From an uncultured Anaerolineales bacterium (GTDB taxonomy: Bacteria; Chloroflexota; Anaerolineae; Anaerolineales; Villigracilaceae): 14,729 nucleotides of DNA. Under the pieces are notes generated by a model. It had not been told where the DNA came from, searched no databases, and was given only the letters and a program-made list of their open reading frames with translations. The translations under genes and the position numbers were made by a program. The stretch is from assembly GCA_937928015.1 (NCBI GenBank), contig CALFXA010000273.1, positions 1 to 14,729 on the forward strand. The letters run 5' to 3'. Shown here piece by piece: positions 1 to 6,207 of this stretch (position 1 is its first letter; each line of letters begins with the position of its first letter).

Positions 1-314
1 TTTTGGGAAATAGGAACTTCACGGTTCAAGATTATTTAAAGCTTATTGCGGATATTGCTGGCGTAAAGCCACCGGCCGTCAAATTACCTTATCATATAGC
101 ACTTGCGCTAGGACACATCTTCGAAGTTGCTGCTTCCATAACAAAAAAAACACCTGTTGTAACAGCTAGCGAAGTCAGGATCGGCAAAATGACAGAATGG
201 TATGACTGCTCCAAGGCAGTGAATGAACTCGGCCTACCACAGACACCAATCGAGATGACCATTAGAAAGGCTATAAATTGGTTCGAAGAGAATGGGTATA
301 TGAAATCAGCTTAG
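1..314 (+). CDS. NAD-dependent epimerase/reductase-like protein, C-terminal fragment
   Basis: The open frame enters from the left edge of the window, so only the last roughly 104 residues are present and the true start is missing. The fragment resembles the C-terminal substrate-binding part of extended short-chain dehydrogenases (dihydroflavonol-4-reductase / 3-beta-HSD / sugar-nucleotide epimerase type). It has a segment like 'FTVQDYLKLIADIAGVKPP', a lipophilic stretch, a 'VTASEVRIGKMTEWYDCSKA' stretch in which a substrate loop is followed by the D-x-S-K-A motif, and an end that reads '..TIRKAINWFEENGYM', the usual finish of this family. The Rossmann NAD-binding half lies outside the window, so the substrate cannot be inferred. 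The stop is only 5 bases before the R'' end of an attC-like site, the spacing normal for an integron cassette gene. Family is fairly sure, specific function unknown. Confidence 0.75.
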   Translation, partial: LGNRNFTVQDYLKLIADIAGVKPPAVKLPYHIALALGHIFEVAASITKKTPVVTASEVRIGKMTEWYDCSKAVNELGLPQTPIEMTIRKAINWFEENGYMKSA

Positions 315-319
315 AATAG

Positions 320-449
320 GCCCAACACAGCGTGCAGCCGACAAGTGGGAGTCTGTGCGATTTCAGGCAGTTTTCAATGCCTCGGCAGGATTCCGTTTTT
401 GAGTGCTGTTCACGTCCTGCCCGCCCGCAAGTAACGCAAACCGTTAGGC
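320..449 (+). other. attC-like integron recombination site
   Basis: The 130-base interval starts with GCCCAAC (320-326), which fits the R'' core RYYYAAC, and ends with GTTAGGC (443-449), which fits the R' core GTTRRRY. The two cores are inverted repeats with one G:T-type mismatch. Inside them GCGT (330-333) faces ACGC (434-437) as an L''/L' pair, with an extra base following GCGT on the left arm. A further 7-bp stem, GGCAGGA (384-390) with TCCTGCC (415-421), lies in the centre. It sits between two genes, 5 bases after one stop and 10 bases before the Shine-Dalgarno of the next gene. Layout, length and position match attC sites; recombination activity is inferred. Confidence 0.7.
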
Positions 450-469
450 AGCCACAATAGGAGTAACAA

Positions 470-1270
470 GTGAAAGATACTACCTTTCGAGAAAATGTCG
501 TGGTTATTACAGGAGCATCCTATGGAATCGGGCAGGAATTGGCATTGCAACTGGCGAGAAAAGGAGCTTGGCTTGCTTTGGGGGCACGAAATGTTGAGCG
601 GCTAGAAGAAGTTTCGCAGCAATGTACACAATTGGGTGGAAAAGTCATCGTAATCCCCACCGATGTTGGCATCAAAGCACAATGCCAAACCCTCATTGAA
701 GAAACCGTTGCAGAATATGGAAGGGTAGATACGCTGATCAACAATGCTGGTTTTGGGGTAGAGTCAAGGTTTGACGAAATGCAAGATCTTGCTCTATTCG
801 AGCAGGTGACACAGGTTAACTTTTTCGGGAGTGTTTATTGCACACATTATGCACTGCCCTATTTGAAAAGGACACAGGGACGGTTAGTCGGTATATCTAG
901 CCTGCGCGGAAAATTTCCGTCAGCAACTGCCGATGGCTATGGAGAAAGTAAACATGCGATGGCGGGTTTCTTTGACTCGCTACGGGTTGAATTGATAGAT
1001 ACGGGTGTAAGTGTAACGATGATCTACCCAGGGTGGGTCAGAACAGGGATTAGCAGCCGAGGGCTCAAACTGGATGGTGATCCAACCGGTCAAATCTCAG
1101 TGCATGAAAAGGAAGCGATGCCAGTGGAAACCTGCGCTTATCAGATCATTCAAGCAGTTCAAAAGCGCAAACGAGAAGTTGTGATGACTTTACAAGGTAA
1201 GTTTGGGCTCTGGCTGAGACTTATTGCACCAGGAATCGTTGACCAAATCGCCCGTAAAAGCACAGAGTGA
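470..1270 (+). CDS. SDR-family NAD(P)-dependent oxidoreductase
   Basis: A 266-residue classical short-chain dehydrogenase/reductase, of normal length for the family. The cofactor-binding motif TGASYGIG is at residues 14-21, NNAG at 91-94, and the catalytic Ser144, Tyr157 and Lys161 (YGESK) are all present, followed by the 'YPGWVRT' loop at 186-192. It should therefore be an active cytoplasmic NAD(P)-dependent oxidoreductase of unknown substrate. The start is GTG at 470, supported by AGGAG at 459-463 with a 6-base spacer; there is no better ATG. The gene follows the attC-like site directly and a half-attC motif lies 28 bases after its stop, so it looks like a cassette gene. It is more A+T-rich than the genes to the right. 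Family certain, substrate unknown. Confidence 0.9.
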   Translation: MKDTTFRENVVVITGASYGIGQELALQLARKGAWLALGARNVERLEEVSQQCTQLGGKVIVIPTDVGIKAQCQTLIEETVAEYGRVDTLINNAGFGVESRFDEMQDLALFEQVTQVNFFGSVYCTHYALPYLKRTQGRLVGISSLRGKFPSATADGYGESKHAMAGFFDSLRVELIDTGVSVTMIYPGWVRTGISSRGLKLDGDPTGQISVHEKEAMPVETCAYQIIQAVQKRKREVVMTLQGKFGLWLRLIAPGIVDQIARKSTE

Positions 1271-1298
1271 GAATGCGCGATCATCGTAGGGACAAACC

Positions 1299-1342
1299 GC
1301 TCAACACAGCGTGCACTGGACGCTTGTCATGGACGACGTCCA
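1299..1342 (+). other. half attC-like site (R''-L'' end only)
   Basis: GCTCAAC (1299-1305) fits the attC R'' core RYYYAAC and is followed by a 13-mer, AACACAGCGTGCA at 1303-1315, identical to the one at 324-336 in the upstream attC-like site. After it comes TGGACG-A-CGTCCA (1330-1342), a perfect inverted repeat, while TGGACG at 1317-1322 can also pair with 1337-1342. No GTTRRRY R' core was found before the next gene, so the site appears truncated or decayed. Confidence 0.5.
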
Positions 1343-1377
1343 ATCGGCGCCATTATATACAGTGTTTTTAAACCTCG

Positions 1378-1398
1378 GCCTTTTTGAGATTAAAAGGC
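1378..1398 (+). repeat. inverted repeat (7-bp stem) upstream of the RibD-like gene
   Basis: GCCTTTT (1378-1384) and AAAAGGC (1392-1398) form a 7-bp stem with a 7-base loop. It lies between the SDR gene and the next gene. A weak terminator is possible, but no T-run follows on the plus strand, so its role is unclear. Confidence 0.35.
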
Positions 1399-1448
1399 TT
1401 CGCAAAAATAACTTAAAAGTAAAATAATTTTACAAAAGGAAAATGATA

Positions 1449-2003
1449 ATGAGAAAACTAAAACTCCAAGTCCAGATGACTGTTGATGGTTACATTGCAG
1501 GAAAGAACGGGGAAATGGATTGGACGGCGCAAGATTGGGACGATAATCTTAAAAAACATGTGGGAGAAATAATGGAGCCAGTTGACTGCATCCTTCTTGG
1601 GCGGAAACTTGCTCAAGGTTTTATCCCATATTGGGCTTCTCATCCAGAACAAGAAGGCGCTGATAAATTCAATAGCACGAAAAAAATTATTTTTACCAAA
1701 ACGCTTGAGAAGTCAGAATGGGATCATACTGTTTTGGCAAAAGGCGACCTGGTTGAAGAAATCGCAAGACTAAAAAAACAAGACGGTAAAGACATCATTG
1801 CTTATGGTGGCGTGGCATTTGTATCGGTTCTCATCAAGCACGGATTGATCGATGAGTTTCATCTGTTTATCAATCCAGTTGCGATTGGTAATGGAATGTC
1901 AATTTTCAAAGAACTGGACAGCAGACAAAATCTGGTATTGGTGAAATCCACATCTTTTGACTGCGGGATTGTTGTTCTTAATTACGAGCTGCAACGCAAA
2001 TAA
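1449..2003 (+). CDS. dihydrofolate reductase-fold (RibD C-terminal domain) protein
   Basis: A 184-residue protein of the RibD C-terminal/DHFR-like superfamily, which covers riboflavin-pathway reductases and many uncharacterised YyaP/YwjB-type reductases. Family marks visible are the N-terminal strand ending in 'MTVDGYIAGKNGEMDW', 'DCILLGRKLAQGF' around residue 50, 'IIAYGGVAFVSVLIKHGLIDEF' (nucleotide-binding GG turn) and 'PVAIGNGMSIF'. It probably binds NADPH in the cytoplasm; the substrate is unknown, and it is not a recognisable trimethoprim-resistance DHFR. AGGA at 1437-1440 is 8 bases from ATG 1449 but only 2 bases from ATG 1443, so the downstream start is chosen. The gene is distinctly A+T-rich and follows the half-attC motif, so it may be another mobile cassette gene. 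No attC follows it. Confidence 0.85.
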   Translation: MRKLKLQVQMTVDGYIAGKNGEMDWTAQDWDDNLKKHVGEIMEPVDCILLGRKLAQGFIPYWASHPEQEGADKFNSTKKIIFTKTLEKSEWDHTVLAKGDLVEEIARLKKQDGKDIIAYGGVAFVSVLIKHGLIDEFHLFINPVAIGNGMSIFKELDSRQNLVLVKSTSFDCGIVVLNYELQRK

Positions 2004-2065
2004 CCAGCACACTCATATGTCGTTGCCCGACAAAACGTACGTCCCATCCTTGCTGCGCTTACGGA

Positions 2066-2659
2066 GTGAATGCCAAATCCATTATGAGATCCAAGACTTA
2101 CCTCATCGCGTATTGTTTTTTGGGTACCATCCTTCTGGCGCTCATGCTTGTCTTTGGATCCGCACCTCGGTCAGCACTGGCTTGTGAGCCGACCCTGGTC
2201 CCGCCCGGTTATGTGCCGCCCACTCCAATCCCAGTTGGAACGCAAGTTGCTGGTGTCATTCAGGACGCGCAAATCGTGCTTGAAGGAACCGTGAAGACTT
2301 GGGTTCCTGATTCTGACGGGAACAGCATCCTCACTGTGCAAGTTGAGCGATACTTGAAGGGACGCGGTCCCAAGATAGTTAAGATTTCAGGATATTTTTG
2401 GGTCTGTGCACCCAATTTTGCCTTTAGCGAAGGTTCCCGCGCCATATTCTTTGTCAATGGAGACCCATTCTCGGCAGGACCCTTGCAAATCCGAACCTGG
2501 TTCGATGTTCAAGATGATGTCGTAGCCAGCGTCAAAGGTTTCACTGGACAAGAACCAAGAGGTCCCGATGGAACATATGATTTTTTATGGTTGAGTCTGG
2601 TTGTTCTCGCCGTTCCAGGATTGATCTTGTTTCTGCGGCATCGCCGAAAGCGACTGTAG
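2066..2659 (+). CDS. exported, membrane-anchored protein with possible NTR/TIMP-like domain
   Basis: A protein of up to 197 residues with a hydrophobic N-terminal signal segment (about residues 12-34) ending in 'RSALAC', an extracytoplasmic domain of about 130 residues, and a C-terminal transmembrane helix (about 173-190) followed by the positive tail RHRRKRL. The middle reads like bacterial netrin/TIMP-type beta-barrel proteins: Cys40 after the signal, 'DAQIVLEGTV', 'VQVERYLKGRGPKIVKISG', Cys114 and 'EGSRAIFFVNG'. Cys40 and Cys114 could form a disulfide. The signal end is not a good lipobox, because Ala rather than Leu is at -3. The start is uncertain: GTG 2066 has no spaced Shine-Dalgarno, and ATG 2084 (191 residues) would keep the whole signal. 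It sits at the right end of the accessory stretch. Topology is fairly sure; the NTR-like assignment is tentative. Confidence 0.7.
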   Translation: MNAKSIMRSKTYLIAYCFLGTILLALMLVFGSAPRSALACEPTLVPPGYVPPTPIPVGTQVAGVIQDAQIVLEGTVKTWVPDSDGNSILTVQVERYLKGRGPKIVKISGYFWVCAPNFAFSEGSRAIFFVNGDPFSAGPLQIRTWFDVQDDVVASVKGFTGQEPRGPDGTYDFLWLSLVVLAVPGLILFLRHRRKRL

Positions 2660-2720
2660 ATGACTTTGAATCATAATTGAGCCATGGAACAAAAATATTG
2701 GTTTTAAAAGGAGAAATTTT

Positions 2721-3500
2721 ATGGGTACAGCAAACGTGCAGGGACAGATTTGGGGCGCGCGGGCCAAAGATTGGGCAGATGTGCAGGAAAGCGTGGCTGT
2801 GCCGCTCTTCGAGGCGGTTTTGCAGGAAACCGCCGTGGGCGCGAATACATCCGTGTTGGACATTGGGTGTGGGTCGGGCATCTTTTGTGAGATGGCGGCC
2901 CGACGCGGCGCGCGGGTCAGCGGGCTGGATGCGTCCGAGCCGTTGTTGGCATTTGCCCGCGAGCGTGTGCGTGATGGGGATTTCCGCACGGGCGAAATGG
3001 AGGAATTGCCCTACGACGACCGCACCTTCGACGTGGTCACGGGCTTTAGTTCGTTTCAGTTCGCCGCCAACCCCGTCCACGCGCTGCGGGAAGCCAGTCG
3101 CGTTTCGCGGACTGGAACAGTGGTGATCGCTGTCTTTGGGAAGCCGGAAGAAAGCGAGGCCACGGCCTATATCAAGGCAATGGGTTCATTATTGCCCCCG
3201 CCGCCACCGGATGCCCCCGGTCCATTTGCGCTTTCGGCGGATGGGGCGTTGGAGGCCCTCGCCGTCAAGGCAGGGCTGACCCCTACGGGTGTGAAGAAGG
3301 TCGAATGCCCGTGGAACTATCCCGACGAACAGACCGCCCTGCGCGGGTTGCTGTCGTCGGGCCCGGCCATACGGGCGATCCAGGCCAAAGGCGAGGACGT
3401 GGTGCGGGATCTCATTTTACGAGTCATCGCGCCTTTCAAGACAAGTTCAGGTGGGTATTATCTAACCAATAACTTTCGCTACTTGATCGCAACCACCTGA
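2721..3500 (+). CDS. class I SAM-dependent methyltransferase
   Basis: A 259-residue cytoplasmic methyltransferase of the UbiE/Methyltransf_11 type. SAM-binding motif I, VLDIGCGSG, is at residues 45-53; the acidic residue that binds the ribose ends motif II (GLDAS, Asp70); 'GEMEELPYDDRTFDVV' (91-106) carries the motif typical of this group before strand 4; and 'ALREASRVSRTGTVVIAVFG' matches the post-motif helix-strand. A proline-rich loop (about 159-167) precedes a C-terminal substrate-binding half that does not identify the acceptor. ATG 2721 is preceded by a strong Shine-Dalgarno, AAAGGAG at 2707-2713. The gene is clearly more G+C-rich than those to its left, so this accessory stretch is a mosaic. 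Family certain, substrate unknown. Confidence 0.9.
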   Translation: MGTANVQGQIWGARAKDWADVQESVAVPLFEAVLQETAVGANTSVLDIGCGSGIFCEMAARRGARVSGLDASEPLLAFARERVRDGDFRTGEMEELPYDDRTFDVVTGFSSFQFAANPVHALREASRVSRTGTVVIAVFGKPEESEATAYIKAMGSLLPPPPPDAPGPFALSADGALEALAVKAGLTPTGVKKVECPWNYPDEQTALRGLLSSGPAIRAIQAKGEDVVRDLILRVIAPFKTSSGGYYLTNNFRYLIATT

Positions 3501-3816
3501 TTGAAAAAGAATTCTCGGATCGATTCGTTTTCCGAAACCCATATCCTACGCAGGAGACAAATGACACAAGGTTCCCCTCTCCAGTCAGGAATCCTCACCT
3601 CGTCAGCTGGTGCAATGTTGAGTGACGACAACGGGACATGCGAGATCAGCGCCCTTATCCCGTGTACCATCAAATGCGCAAATACCCGCCCCAATAGGTT
3701 CGACGGCTAAGTGGGGAGACATCGAGGGAGTTGAAATTCGGCTGGATTTGGCCTACACTTAATGTCGGCAGGAGGGAGGCGATCTGGATTATTCGAAAAG
3801 AGTTGATGGAGTTAAC
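3501..3816. other. 316-base intergenic region, no firm gene
   Basis: No protein family, RNA gene or strong hairpin is recognised. A 49-codon frame, ATG 3561 to stop 3710, is preceded by AGGAG (3552-3556) with a 4-base spacer and could be a small protein gene or chance; it carries no recognisable motif. The right end (3808-3811, GGAG) is the Shine-Dalgarno of the next gene. The interval marks the change from the accessory stretch to the housekeeping-like block. Confidence 0.4.
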
Positions 3817-4185
3817 ATGGACCGAATGGTCGCCCAAGCACTCCTCAAGATGTGTGCGAAAGCCGCCTTGCTCGCGGCTGTGGTCGGAGCCATCGTCGGC
3901 GTAATCGGTTACGTCAACAAATGGGATGGGCAGTATGCATATAGCAATGCGTTCTTCCTGGCGGGCTGCTTGTTGATCATTGCCGGGGCGTCGTCCCGCT
4001 ATAACGCTGGTCAGGGTTGGAATGTTTTTCAGCAGTTCCACGCGGAAAGTTTCCGTGGAATGAGCCGCAGTGAGCAGGCCAGATTCATCATCGATACCAG
4101 CAGTTCTGTAAGCACCGTAATCCTGGGCGTGTTGAGCGGGATCTTTCTGATCATCGTCTCTGCGATGGCAGCCTATCTGTTTTGA
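3817..4185 (+). CDS. small membrane protein of unknown function
   Basis: A 122-residue protein with three predicted transmembrane segments (about residues 14-33, 43-60 and 97-121). Between the second and third is a charged stretch, 'RYNAGQGWNVFQQFHAESFRGMSRSEQARFIIDTSSS', probably on one face of the membrane. The pattern 'YSNAFFLAGCLLIIAG' in TM2 is loosely like the DUF3899 type of small membrane protein, but this was not checked and no function is proposed. ATG 3817 has GGAG at 3808-3811 with a 5-base spacer. It is convergent with the leftward acetyltransferase gene; the 79 bases between their stops hold only a weak 5-bp hairpin (AATCC/GGATT, 4200-4215). Confidence 0.7.
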   Translation: MDRMVAQALLKMCAKAALLAAVVGAIVGVIGYVNKWDGQYAYSNAFFLAGCLLIIAGASSRYNAGQGWNVFQQFHAESFRGMSRSEQARFIIDTSSSVSTVILGVLSGIFLIIVSAMAAYLF

Positions 4186-4264
4186 TCGGGCAGCGGTGGA
4201 ATCCTTTTGCGGATTGAGCGATTACGCCTACTTGTTCGAAAATGGATGAAGGTCTCCCTGCAGT

Positions 4265-4804
4265 TTATCTCACGATCGCGTACAGGTAACAGTCGCGCGG
4301 CTCGGGACTGGAGTTGGGATGCATGGCTTCGCGTCGCAACAATCCTTCGCGCTGCATGCCTGCCTTCTCCAGCACCCGCTGCGACGGGATATTCTCCACG
4401 TCGGCGGTGGCATAGACGCGATAGATGCCCGGTTGTTGGAAGGACCAGTCGATCAGGGCACGTGCCGCCTCGGTCATGTATCCCTTGCCCCATTGAGCAC
4501 GCGCTCCGGTGTAGCCAAAACTCACCTTGAAGGTCTCTGCCTCCAGCCGTAACTCGATCATCCCTGCCAGTTCGCCGCTTCCTTTGATCTCCATCAGATA
4601 GCGGAACTTGGTATCCCCATTCCAGGCTTCGATGGACTTGCGCAACAGTTCTTCGCTCTGGGTCACGCTCGTGTGCGCGCGCCAGGTCAGAAAGCGGGTC
4701 ACCTCAGGGTGACGAGCCCAACCTTCGAAGACGGCGGGAGCATCCTCCAGCCGCGGGACGCGCAGCAACAGGCGCTCGGTTTCGATCAGGGTCGGTGGCT
4801 TCAT
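4265..4804 (-). CDS. GNAT N-acetyltransferase, RimJ/RimL-like
   Basis: A 179-residue GCN5-related acetyltransferase of the RimJ/RimL/YdaF (Acetyltransf_3) subgroup. It begins 'LIETERLLLRVPRLEDAPAVF', the standard opening of this group, carries the acetyl-CoA pyrophosphate-binding loop 'QWGKGYMTEAARAL' (residues 104-117), and ends with 'DVENIPSQRVLEKAGM', the conserved segment after strand 5. It should transfer acetyl from acetyl-CoA to an amine (protein N-terminus or small molecule); the target is unknown. The frame is open further upstream, but ATG 4804 is chosen because it aligns with the family start, has GGAGGAAG just before it, and overlaps the proC stop as ATGA (4804-4801). That implies translational coupling to proC. 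Stop is TAA at 4267-4265. Confidence 0.88.
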   Translation of the reverse strand: MKPPTLIETERLLLRVPRLEDAPAVFEGWARHPEVTRFLTWRAHTSVTQSEELLRKSIEAWNGDTKFRYLMEIKGSGELAGMIELRLEAETFKVSFGYTGARAQWGKGYMTEAARALIDWSFQQPGIYRVYATADVENIPSQRVLEKAGMQREGLLRREAMHPNSSPEPRDCYLYAIVR

Positions 4805-5649
4805 TCTTCCTCCGCGTGACCGTCGGGTCCGTGCCCGGGCTTTTCCTTGCCCAACTCCAGCGAGCGTTGATAAGCTGCCCACACCGCGCGCGAGATGGCG
4901 GTGCGGAAACCTGCCTTTTCGAGGTAATACAACGCCTCTGCCGACGTGCCGCCCGGCGAGGTGACCTGGTTGCGCAGCGTGGCCGGATGACGTCCTGCCT
5001 GCTCGTAGAAATCGGCCGAGCCTTTGATGGTTTGCAGCACGAGCTGCTCGGCGATGCGGCGCGGGAATCCCATGTGGACGCCCGCGTCGATCAGCGCCTC
5101 GGTGAAGAGGAACACGTACGCAGGGCCCGATCCCGAGAGCGCGGTCGCCATATCGAGGTAACTCTCGTCCTCGACGTACACCTCCGCCCCCAGCGCCCCG
5201 AGGATGGTTTGTGCCAATCCGCGTTGCTCCTCGCTGACTTCCTTCGAGGCGGCCCAGACCGTGATGCCTTCGCCGATCTGCCCCGGCGTATTCGGCATGG
5301 ACCGCACGATGGCTTTATGTTTCAGCCCCGCGCTGATCTTCTTCATGCTGGCGCCTGCGATGATCGATAGCACCAGCGCATCCGGGCGAATCCCTTTCAG
5401 ACCCTTCATCACCTCCGTCAGTCGCTGTGGCTTGACTGACAGCACCACCACGTCCGCTTCCTGGACGGCGGCAGCGTTATCGGTGGTAACGTGGATGCCG
5501 TACTTCTTGCGTAATTCCTCGCCGCGTTCCGCGCGTGGACCCGAGGCGGTCAGGTTTTGGGGTTTGGACAATTTCTGGTTCAACAACCCGGCGATCATGG
5601 CCTCGGCCATCACGCCGGGACCGATAAATGCGATTCTCTTGTTCAACAT
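4801..5649 (-). CDS. proC: pyrroline-5-carboxylate reductase
   Basis: A 282-residue P5C reductase, which makes L-proline from 1-pyrroline-5-carboxylate with NAD(P)H in the cytoplasm. Visible are the Rossmann motif 'FIGPGVMAEAM' (8-18), 'SVKPQ' (71-75), 'MPNTP' (118-122), 'ALSGSGPAYVF' (170-180) and the P5CR signature 'VTSPGGTSAEAL' (229-240). An acidic, histidine-containing tail of about 15 residues after the last family helix makes it slightly longer than usual. ATG 5649 is preferred over the upstream in-frame ATG because GGAGG lies about 8 bases before it. A consensus TATAAT at 5676-5671 may be its -10 box, giving a short leader. Its stop overlaps the start of the acetyltransferase gene (ATGA). 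Confidence 0.95.
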   Translation of the reverse strand: MLNKRIAFIGPGVMAEAMIAGLLNQKLSKPQNLTASGPRAERGEELRKKYGIHVTTDNAAAVQEADVVVLSVKPQRLTEVMKGLKGIRPDALVLSIIAGASMKKISAGLKHKAIVRSMPNTPGQIGEGITVWAASKEVSEEQRGLAQTILGALGAEVYVEDESYLDMATALSGSGPAYVFLFTEALIDAGVHMGFPRRIAEQLVLQTIKGSADFYEQAGRHPATLRNQVTSPGGTSAEALYYLEKAGFRTAISRAVWAAYQRSLELGKEKPGHGPDGHAEEE

Positions 5650-5670
5650 GGGACGTTCCTCCGAACGGGG

Positions 5671-5676
5671 ATTATA
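5671..5676 (-). promoter_or_regulatory. candidate -10 box (TATAAT) for proC
   Basis: A perfect TATAAT read on the minus strand, 21 bases upstream of the proC ATG and about 7 bases upstream of its Shine-Dalgarno region. No convincing -35 was found at the usual distance. It lies directly past the terminator of the preceding transcription unit. Confidence 0.5.
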
Positions 5677-5691
5677 CACAATGGATACAAA

Positions 5692-5720
5692 AAGACGCTG
5701 ACCGGTCCGGTCAGCGTCTT
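5692..5720 (-). terminator. rho-independent terminator after the OsmC-family gene
   Basis: A perfect 12-bp stem (5692-5703 with 5709-5720; core GACGCTGACC/GGTCAGCGTC) with a 5-base loop. On the minus strand it is followed by a T-run from the A-tract at 5689-5693. It lies 16 bases past the OsmC-family stop, and insulates that gene from proC. Confidence 0.9.
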
Positions 5721-5736
5721 GATATTGCAGGCAGAG

Positions 5737-6141
5737 CTACGCCTCCACCACTTCCGAATCGTGCGTGATTTCGATGGCGTCCTTCAAAGTGGCGTAGACG
5801 GAACAATACTTCTCTTCGCTCAACAGGATGGCCTTGCTCAGTTTCTCGGGGTCGATACCTTTGCCGACGGCCTGGTAATGGATGTGGATCTTGCGGAAGC
5901 GCCAGGGCGGGTCGTCGTCCTGGGTGGCTTCGGCGCTAACCCTGAGCTGCTGCAAATCCTGGCGCTGCTTGGTCAGAATCTCCACCACATCGTGCGAGGC
6001 GCAGCCGATCAGCGACATCGGCAGCAGGTCGGAAGCGCTCACGCCCTTCGGTTTCTTCATGACGATGCGATGATCGTCGTTGTCCTTGAGAATGAAACTC
6101 TCTTCGGGGTCCCAGTTGAGAAATACATTTTTGGTTGCCAT
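5737..6141 (-). CDS. OsmC-family peroxiredoxin-like protein
   Basis: A 134-residue OsmC/Ohr-superfamily protein, of normal length. The two redox cysteines are Cys47 in 'PMSLIGCASHDVVEILTKQR' and Cys113 in 'EEKYCSVYATLK'; Glu54 and Arg60 after the first cysteine fit the helix that activates the peroxidatic thiol. The sequence is closer to the YhfA-like branch than to Ohr, so thiol-dependent peroxide or general redox chemistry in the cytoplasm is likely, but the substrate cannot be stated. ATG 6141 has no Shine-Dalgarno; TATACT ends 6 bases upstream, which suggests a leaderless mRNA. It is a single-gene unit with terminators on both sides. The family call is sure. Confidence 0.9.
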   Translation of the reverse strand: MATKNVFLNWDPEESFILKDNDDHRIVMKKPKGVSASDLLPMSLIGCASHDVVEILTKQRQDLQQLRVSAEATQDDDPPWRFRKIHIHYQAVGKGIDPEKLSKAILLSEEKYCSVYATLKDAIEITHDSEVVEA

Positions 6142-6147
6142 GTCCGC

Positions 6148-6153
6148 AGTATA
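6148..6153 (-). promoter_or_regulatory. -10 box (TATACT) placed for a leaderless OsmC-family mRNA
   Basis: TATACT on the minus strand is separated from the ATG by only 6 bases (6147-6142), so a transcript starting at the usual distance would begin at or next to the A of ATG. There is no purine-rich ribosome site between. No clear -35 was seen. Confidence 0.6.
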
Positions 6154-6170
6154 GCATAAGCAGGGAAAAG

Positions 6171-6199
6171 AAGAGACCTCCGAAACTCGGAGGTCTCTT
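6171..6199 (-). terminator. rho-independent terminator after the SPFH gene
   Basis: A perfect 13-bp stem (6171-6183 with 6187-6199; AAGAGACCTCCGA/TCGGAGGTCTCTT) with a 3-base loop, beginning 9 bases past the SPFH stop. TTTT follows on the minus strand. Confidence 0.9.
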
Positions 6200-6207
6200 G
6201 AGAGCGT

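Noticed and set aside
4200..4215. AATCC/GGATT hairpin between convergent genes
   Set aside because: The stem is only 5 bp and has no T-run, so it is too weak to call as a terminator.
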